A model generated the notes under the pieces. The model did not search any database. It was not told where the DNA came from and was given only the letters and a program-made list of their open reading frames with translations. DNA of 19,671 nt from JBFJVZ01 sp041623895. Its GTDB lineage: Bacteria > Planctomycetota > Planctomycetia > Pirellulales > Pirellulaceae. Shown here in pieces: positions 15,291-19,671 of this stretch. Position numbers and translations under genes: made by a program. The stretch lies in the NCBI GenBank assembly GCA_041623895.1, contig JBFJVZ010000093.1:1-19671 (forward strand), read 5' to 3'. Positions within the stretch are counted from its first letter, which is position 1. The number at the start of each line of letters is the position of its first letter.

Positions 15291-16331
15291 TTACGCCGTC
15301 GCTTTCCACCAGGTTTGGTTTGTCTTGCAGACGACGATCAGCTTGCGGATCAATTCATCGGTCGTCACACCGTCGCCAAGTGCTCGATGGTTGACAATCA
15401 ATCGATGCCGCAGAATGGGAAGCGCCACCGCACAAATGTCGTCGATCGTCGGCGCCGGCCGTCCGTCGATGATCGCTCTCGCTTTGGCAGCCATGACCAG
15501 GTTCTGTGATCCGCGTGGACCGGCACCGTAAGCGACGTAGTCGTGAACTTCCGCAGCGGCCCGCGGGTCTTCCGGGCGACTGGACCCGCACAGTGCCACG
15601 GCAAAGTCCACCACGTGCGTCGGCACCGGCACTTGCTGGATCACACGACGCAAGTGCAGGAACTCGTCGGGCGACATGTCCCCCGGAGCCAGCTTCAAGT
15701 CCGACGAGGTTGTCTTCAGCACAATATCGCGTTCTTCCGTCGGCGACGGGTAACCAACATGAATCTCCATCATGAAGCGATCAAGTTGCGCCTCGGGTAA
15801 CGGGTAAGTACCTTCTTGCTCAATCGGGTTTTGTGTTGCCACGACCAAGAATGGCGGTGGCAGCGGATAAGTCTCGCCGCCGACCGTGACATGTTGCTCG
15901 GCCATTGCTTCCAACAGCGCCGATTGCGTCTTGGGCGCAGCCCGGTTGATCTCGTCCGCCAAAATCAAGTTGGCAAACACGGGTCCCGGCCGAAACACCA
16001 TCTTGGGTGCACCCGTCTTTTCGTCGCGCCCCAACAATTCATACCCGGTGATGTCGGTGGGCATCAAATCGGGTGTGAACTGAATTCGGGAAAATCTCCA
16101 GCTGAAGGCGGCGGCCATGGCTTTGACCATCAGCGTTTTTGCCAGCCCCGGAGCGCCCACCAACAGTGCGTGTGATCCGGTCACCGCGCACTGCAGCAGC
16201 TGATTCAGCGTCTCTTCCTGGCCGACAATCGTCTGCTGCAGCCAACCGCGGATGCGGCCAACGGATTCGGCGAACTTTTGCAGTTCTTCCTGCGCGATTG
16301 TCTCGGATTGGGCCGCTGCTGTTTCACTCAC
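15291..16331 (-). CDS. MoxR-family AAA+ ATPase
   Basis: A 346-residue cytoplasmic ATPase. Walker A is GAPGLAKT (59-66), Walker B is LILADE (122-127), sensor 1 is in ATQNP (166-170), and GTYPLPEAQLDRF (174-186) is a MoxR signature carrying the conserved Arg. The C-terminal lid region includes RAIIDGRPAPTIDDI. I chose the GTG at 16331 because AGGGG lies nine bases upstream and the family normally starts shortly before this point. An ATG-type start at 16427 would add 32 unlike residues and overlap the neighbouring pseudogene. MoxR ATPases act as chaperones that mature or insert metal cofactors or assemble complexes together with VWA proteins. This is the first gene of the long minus-strand cluster. 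Confidence 0.95.
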   Translation of the reverse strand: MSETAAAQSETIAQEELQKFAESVGRIRGWLQQTIVGQEETLNQLLQCAVTGSHALLVGAPGLAKTLMVKAMAAAFSWRFSRIQFTPDLMPTDITGYELLGRDEKTGAPKMVFRPGPVFANLILADEINRAAPKTQSALLEAMAEQHVTVGGETYPLPPPFLVVATQNPIEQEGTYPLPEAQLDRFMMEIHVGYPSPTEERDIVLKTTSSDLKLAPGDMSPDEFLHLRRVIQQVPVPTHVVDFAVALCGSSRPEDPRAAAEVHDYVAYGAGPRGSQNLVMAAKARAIIDGRPAPTIDDICAVALPILRHRLIVNHRALGDGVTTDELIRKLIVVCKTNQTWWKATA

Positions 16332-16340
16332 GAAATTTGA

Positions 16341-16345
16341 CCCCT
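16341..16345 (-). promoter_or_regulatory. Ribosome binding site AGGGG deciding the MoxR start
   Basis: AGGGG lies nine bases before the GTG at 16331-16329. It is the main reason for choosing this start over those further upstream. Confidence 0.6.
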
Positions 16346-16413
16346 GAAGAATGTTATGGTCGGCGATCACAAAAGGTTCACATGAGGATAGCAGAATTGG
16401 CACAAGATGCATG

Positions 16414-17040
16414 TCAACGGGGCGCAAAGCAGCATTTCGCGGTGCGAAAATCGCGCATCGGATCGTTAATCTTAGGCAGCGCCGTTTGCCGTGCCGGCTC
16501 GATGGTTTCCTCGTCTACTCGCAACCCAGCCGGCGCGAATAGCTTTCTAATCGTTCCGTTCCGCGTTCTTGAGTGTGCCCAAGCGGAACACAGATCTCGT
16601 CGAATTTCTTTGGCCTCCACATCCAACGGCCCAATCCACGCCGGCGCAAAGCCGGGTGTGTAAAGAGACAAGACGACCTCACCCGACTCGACGGTCACCG
16701 AAAACTCCTCCGCAACCTGACCTTCTGTACTAAAGCATGATCGCGTTCCTCCATCTTCGTCACGCGTCCTGCTACTCGAGTACAGCCAGCCTTTCTCGGT
16801 AACTTTTTTTCCCCCGGCGGTGACGATCTCGCCACGCAGCACCGCGGTCGTCTTTTCTGCAACGACCGTTTCTGCTGCTGACGATTGCGTTGCTTCCGCT
16901 TGCTGCGAGCAAACCGGTGCGGCGTTTCACGCCAATGTCAGCAGAGCAGCGAGGACAACCATGCAGGCCCGGGATGTCTTCAGTGATTCGCGAAGTGGTT
17001 GACCGATCGACCTGGCGGTTCGGCGTAACCAAGAGTTCAT
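16414..17040 (-). pseudogene. Broken exported protein gene with in-frame TGA in the signal peptide
   Basis: From the ATG at 17040 the frame reads 37 codons ending in a typical signal-peptide core (MVVLAALLTLA). It then meets TGA at 16929-16927 and continues in the same frame as NAAPVCSQQAEATQSS for another 170 codons to the stop at 16414. Without the TGA this would be a secreted or lipoprotein-like product of 208 residues. The part after the stop (TAVLRGEIVTAGGKKV, then SLYTPGFAPAWIGPL) resembles the beta-sandwich carboxypeptidase-regulatory-like domains common in planctomycete exported proteins. From about residue 150 the sequence (DLCSAWAHSRTRNG) no longer looks like the family, so a second frameshift is possible. 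A GTG at 16842 could start a truncated protein without a signal. A sequencing error is the main alternative. Confidence 0.6.
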
Positions 17041-17219
17041 GTTGTTGCTCCCAGAATCTCTTGCTCAATCCGTTTGCGAATGTCCAGCCAATACGCCAGC
17101 GTCCAGATCGTTCGCCAGCTTCCAGATCGCCGGATTCGATCAGAGCTCATCTTACCCGGGGCTTCGAAATTGTGTCGTTTCAGAGCGGCGTGATCGGAAG
17201 AAGCTCGGTGGTCGGCAAG

Positions 17220-17248
17220 TTGCCTGCCCGAAAAAAGGGGGGTATAGT
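17220..17248 (+). promoter_or_regulatory. Predicted sigma70-type promoter for the zinc-ribbon TPR gene
   Basis: TTGCCT (17220-17225, four of six consensus bases) and TATAGT (17243-17248, five of six) are separated by exactly 17 bases. The ATG at 17294 lies about 40 bases after the expected transcript start. Confidence 0.45.
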
Positions 17249-17293
17249 CGTTTTCGTTCGATGGCATCTCTCAATGCGCTGGGGTGGATATTA

Positions 17294-18748
17294 ATGTCTG
17301 GGATTTATAAGTGCCCCTGCGGGCAACAATTCAAAGCTGCCGTGCCTGCCGGAGGCGCCCAAGTCAAATGCCCGGGCTGTGGAAAGCTGCTGAAGTTGCC
17401 TGGCCCCGGTCCGCCAGCGGCCGCGCCTGCTCAGCGTCCAAGGCAACAACAGCCATTTCCTGCTTCTGCTCCGACAGGTGATTCGTTGTTCGGTGATGTG
17501 GACGTTCCCGCCTCGCCCAGTCCGTCTTTTGGCGCACCTTTGGGAACTCCCTCGGGCGCTCCCGCAGGCGGCAATCCGTTTCCACGAAAGTCTTCATTTG
17601 CTTCGCCGGCAAGCAGAGCAAAGCAAGGCAAGTCGGGCAAGGCATTACTGATTGTCGGGGCGGGTGTCGGTGGCTTGTTGGTTTTGTTCTTCATTGTTGG
17701 CATCATTGCCGCGTTGTCAGGACGCGACCGCGCCGCCGGTGGACCTGCAGCCGGGCGTCCTGCAGTCGGCGGTCCTGCCCGCGGAGGAACTGCGGCGGTT
17801 GCCCGATCGACCAAACCGGTCACCAGCGACGAAGCCAAGGTGGTCGCGGAGAAGTTCGAGCGTGAATTGAAAACGGGATCCCCCTTCGTTGCCAATCAGA
17901 TGGTCGATTGGCAGGGCGTTGTCCAGAAGGGACTGGATGGATTCGACATTTCTGAAAGCGACAAGAACCAGTTCGCGGCAGGTGCCGTTACCGGTCTACG
18001 GGGACGTAACTGGGCGCAGCTGATTAAGACGCAAACTCGCGGCAGAATCAAGCTCTTACGGACGCGGACAACCGACGGTGCCCCAACGGCGCTGTTTCGC
18101 ACCAACACCATCGATGGAGGAATTGGCTACTTCGAGTTTGCCTTCTACCGTGACGCCAACGAGAAGGTCGCAGTCTCGGATGTGTACATGTTCCACACTG
18201 GCGAATGGATGTCAGAAACGATGCATCGTGCGGCGATTCCCTTCATTGCAGAGCACAACAAATCGTTTCTGCAAAAACTCTCCGGAAAACAAAGCGACTA
18301 TGTCAAGCATCACAAAGATATCGAAACGATGGGACGGATGGTTCATATTTCGCCACAGGCCGCGATGGGGACTTATAAAAAGCTGCCAGCGACATTGAAA
18401 GGCGATAAGACCGTGATGGTGCTGCGGATCGGGATCGCCAGCAAGATGAACGACGAGAACGAGTACCAGGCGGCGATCAACGACTTCATGCAAAAATTCC
18501 CCAATGACCCTGCGGCTCAGTTGTTTGCGATTGATTACTACGCCTTGAAAAATGATCTGAATGGAGCGCTGACCGCGATCAAGAAACTGGACCAGCAGGT
18601 CGGCGGTGACCCGGCCCTGCAAGTCATAGAAGCCACCGTTCACATGCAGCAGGGCAACCTTCCCCGGGCCAAGTCATTGCTGCAAGAAGCAATTGAGCAA
18701 GAACCCGACAATCAGGAAGCCAAAACGATGCTGGCGTCCTTGCCGTAA
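17294..18748 (+). CDS. Zinc-ribbon, one-TM, TPR-like membrane protein
   Basis: A 484-residue protein. The N-terminus has a zinc ribbon with Cys7/Cys9 (CPC) and Cys26/Cys29 (CPGC). A Pro/Ala/Gly-rich linker follows to about residue 115. One membrane segment is at 117-141 and a Gly/Pro repeat stretch at 149-165. A folded extracytoplasmic domain of unknown family covers about 175-350. Residues about 385-484 look like tetratricopeptide repeats (YYALKNDLNGALTAIKKL, then MQQGNLPRAKSLLQEAIEQEPDNQEA). I chose the ATG at 17294 because the zinc ribbon begins there, a GGGGTGGA stretch lies just before it, and a promoter sits at 17220-17248. An upstream start at 17039 would add 85 residues unlike any domain. 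The role is unknown; TPRs suggest protein binding outside the cytoplasmic membrane. Confidence 0.85.
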   Translation: MSGIYKCPCGQQFKAAVPAGGAQVKCPGCGKLLKLPGPGPPAAAPAQRPRQQQPFPASAPTGDSLFGDVDVPASPSPSFGAPLGTPSGAPAGGNPFPRKSSFASPASRAKQGKSGKALLIVGAGVGGLLVLFFIVGIIAALSGRDRAAGGPAAGRPAVGGPARGGTAAVARSTKPVTSDEAKVVAEKFERELKTGSPFVANQMVDWQGVVQKGLDGFDISESDKNQFAAGAVTGLRGRNWAQLIKTQTRGRIKLLRTRTTDGAPTALFRTNTIDGGIGYFEFAFYRDANEKVAVSDVYMFHTGEWMSETMHRAAIPFIAEHNKSFLQKLSGKQSDYVKHHKDIETMGRMVHISPQAAMGTYKKLPATLKGDKTVMVLRIGIASKMNDENEYQAAINDFMQKFPNDPAAQLFAIDYYALKNDLNGALTAIKKLDQQVGGDPALQVIEATVHMQQGNLPRAKSLLQEAIEQEPDNQEAKTMLASLP

Positions 18749-18796
18749 CGAACCATTGGCTGCCGCGGACGAAGATGGAGAACGTGAAGCACTAAT

Positions 18797-18905
18797 GGAC
18801 TTGGTTTGCGTTTGGCCATCAGCACTTCGATCTGCGAAGCTTACGGCAGCGAGTTGTGGGCCGAGTCGGTGAAGAGGGGTAATTTCCGCGCCGACTTTGC
18901 CGGAT
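18797..18905 (+). pseudogene. Remnant of a histidine kinase ATPase domain
   Basis: In one plus-strand frame the sequence reads GLGLRLAISTSICEAYGSEL, then WAESVKRGNFRADF. This matches the C-terminal G2 box and last strands of HATPase_c histidine kinases (typical form GLGLAISRSIVEAHGGxLWAE, then GxGATFxF). A TGA at 18785-18787 lies just upstream and the frame has no start, so it cannot be expressed as a kinase. The remnant lies between the TPR gene and the CBS gene. No other kinase part is seen nearby, so the rest was deleted or left elsewhere. The remainder of the 167-base gap shows nothing else. Confidence 0.65.
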
Positions 18906-18915
18906 CAAACTTCGT

Positions 18916-19404
18916 TCACACATCGTCCGACGGCAGCAACTTGTCAACGCTATCGGCAGATGATTCACACTGAGTTTCCAGGTCACTAACAAATCTTGCC
19001 AAGTCACGGCTGCCAATGACGCCAACAACCGTCCCACGACTGGTCACCGGCATACGGTGGACGGGTGTTGAGGCAAAGGCTTTTGCCACATCGACGATCG
19101 AATCGCCAACATCCAGCGACTTCACTTCCGTCGTCATGACTTCCGAGACGCACGTCTCCGATCGGTTTGCATAGTCGCAGCCAAATTGATCTGTTTCAGA
19201 AAAGATTCCAACCAGTTGGCCGTCGCGATCAACCACGGGAATGCCGCTGAGATCGTGCTTCAACATCAGGTCGAGTGCGCGCGCGACCGATTCATCCGCA
19301 AACACCTTGATTACCGGTAGTTTCATGACGTCGCTAGCTCTAAACACATCCAGTTCCTTATCAATGAAATGACGTAGAAAGTCGTTTTTAAACCTAGCTC
19401 GCAC
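18916..19404 (-). CDS. Two-CBS-domain protein
   Basis: A 162-residue soluble protein made of two CBS domains. The first (about 24-75) has ASDVMKLPVIKVFADESVAR and LSGIPVVDRDGQLVGIFSE; the second (about 86-140) has VSEVMTTEVKSLDVGDSIVD and VHRMPVTSRGTVVGVIGSRDL. CBS pairs bind adenosine nucleotides and usually act as energy sensors for a partner protein. No partner is fused here. The GTG at 19404 is the first usual start. The frame stays open for 19 more codons upstream and reads like protein (SLTSRRIAEDVRARFKND), but contains no ATG, GTG or TTG, only an ATT at 19416. The true start is therefore uncertain. The gene converges on the plus-strand TPR gene. Confidence 0.88.
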   Translation of the reverse strand: MRARFKNDFLRHFIDKELDVFRASDVMKLPVIKVFADESVARALDLMLKHDLSGIPVVDRDGQLVGIFSETDQFGCDYANRSETCVSEVMTTEVKSLDVGDSIVDVAKAFASTPVHRMPVTSRGTVVGVIGSRDLARFVSDLETQCESSADSVDKLLPSDDV

Positions 19405-19565
19405 GTCTTCAGCAATTCTTCTTGAGGTGAGTGATTCCTCGCTGACAGTGTAGTTTGTTACTCACGAATGCATCTGTGGCAGTTCTAACGATCGTAAAGG
19501 CCCGCTGTGACAGCTACCGAACGCGTTGAAGCAGGCCGTGGCGGTCAAAGACCGTCGTCAGGCTG

Positions 19566-19671
19566 TTATGTTCGCAACTCATCGCGAAGCATCCGGCGGC
19601 ATTGGAGACCGATTCGATATCGATCTCCCTCTTGTTGTATGTGTCGCACTTCGCCATCCATGTACTCACCG
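19566..19671 (-). CDS. C-terminal end of a possible PilZ-like protein (partial)
   Basis: A minus-strand frame open from the window edge ends at TAA (19568-19566) and gives 34 residues containing GEVRHIQQEGDRYRIGLQ. This resembles the last strands of PilZ domains, which often end with a GxVRH...YRIGLxF pattern and bind cyclic di-GMP. The RxxxR and DxSxxG motifs needed to confirm the family lie beyond the edge. Another frame is also open to 19514 but its sequence looks less protein-like. The 161 bases between this gene and the CBS gene show no clear feature. Confidence 0.35.
   Translation of the reverse strand, partial: GEYMDGEVRHIQQEGDRYRIGLQCRRMLRDELRT

Noticed and set aside
16332..16427. 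N-terminal extension of the MoxR protein by 32 residues
   Set aside because: The extra residues are unlike the family and overlap the neighbouring pseudogene. The GTG at 16331 has AGGGG nine bases upstream.
18825..18839. CTTCG/CGAAG hairpin as terminator of the TPR gene
   Set aside because: The stem is only five base pairs, no T-run follows, and it lies inside the readable histidine kinase remnant.

Overview
The window looks like chromosomal DNA of a planctomycete, probably from the Pirellulales (Rhodopirellula/Pirellula type). The evidence is the MoxR, DUF58, BatA-type VWA, large membrane coiled-coil and DUF4159 gene order, ExbB-like and TPR membrane proteins that start with zinc ribbons, GTG starts with weak ribosome sites, and short intergenic repeats. 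This assignment is inference from gene content; no rRNA or tRNA is present to anchor it.

Almost everything from 260 to 16331 lies on the minus strand. Read in the direction of transcription, the order is: MoxR AAA+ ATPase (16331-15291), DUF58 protein (15287-14358), BatA-type VWA membrane protein (14354-12249), and a second VWA membrane protein with a glutamine-amidotransferase-like fold (12228-9967). A 192-base gap with inverted repeats follows. Then come a 966-residue membrane coiled-coil protein of DUF4175 type (9774-6874), a DUF4159 protein overlapping it by ATGA (6877-6173), a lipoprotein-like UshA-related domain fused to four c-type haem sites (6164-4866), and a secreted thioredoxin-fold protein (4841-3963). 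After a 187-base gap come an ExbB/TolQ/MotA-like channel protein with a long coiled-coil tail (3775-2201) and two paralogous one-TM ExbD/MotB-like coiled-coil proteins (2198-1398 and 1387-260). Positions 1-259 hold direct repeats and no gene.

Upstream of the MoxR gene lies a decaying gene (17040-16414) whose signal peptide is cut by an in-frame TGA. It diverges from a plus-strand gene for a zinc-ribbon, one-TM, TPR-like protein (17294-18748) that has a readable sigma70-type promoter. The remnant of a histidine kinase ATPase domain (18797-18905, plus) follows, then a two-CBS-domain protein (19404-18916, minus), and at the edge the possible C-terminal end of a PilZ-like protein (19671-19566, minus).

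Working model (inference): the MoxR ATPase acts with the DUF58, BatA and VWA proteins as an envelope chaperone or assembly machine. The coiled-coil and DUF4159 proteins are its membrane and periplasmic partners. The downstream cytochrome, thioredoxin and ExbB/ExbD-like genes add an exported redox module and a possible proton-driven channel. Whether these modules form one system is the main open question here.
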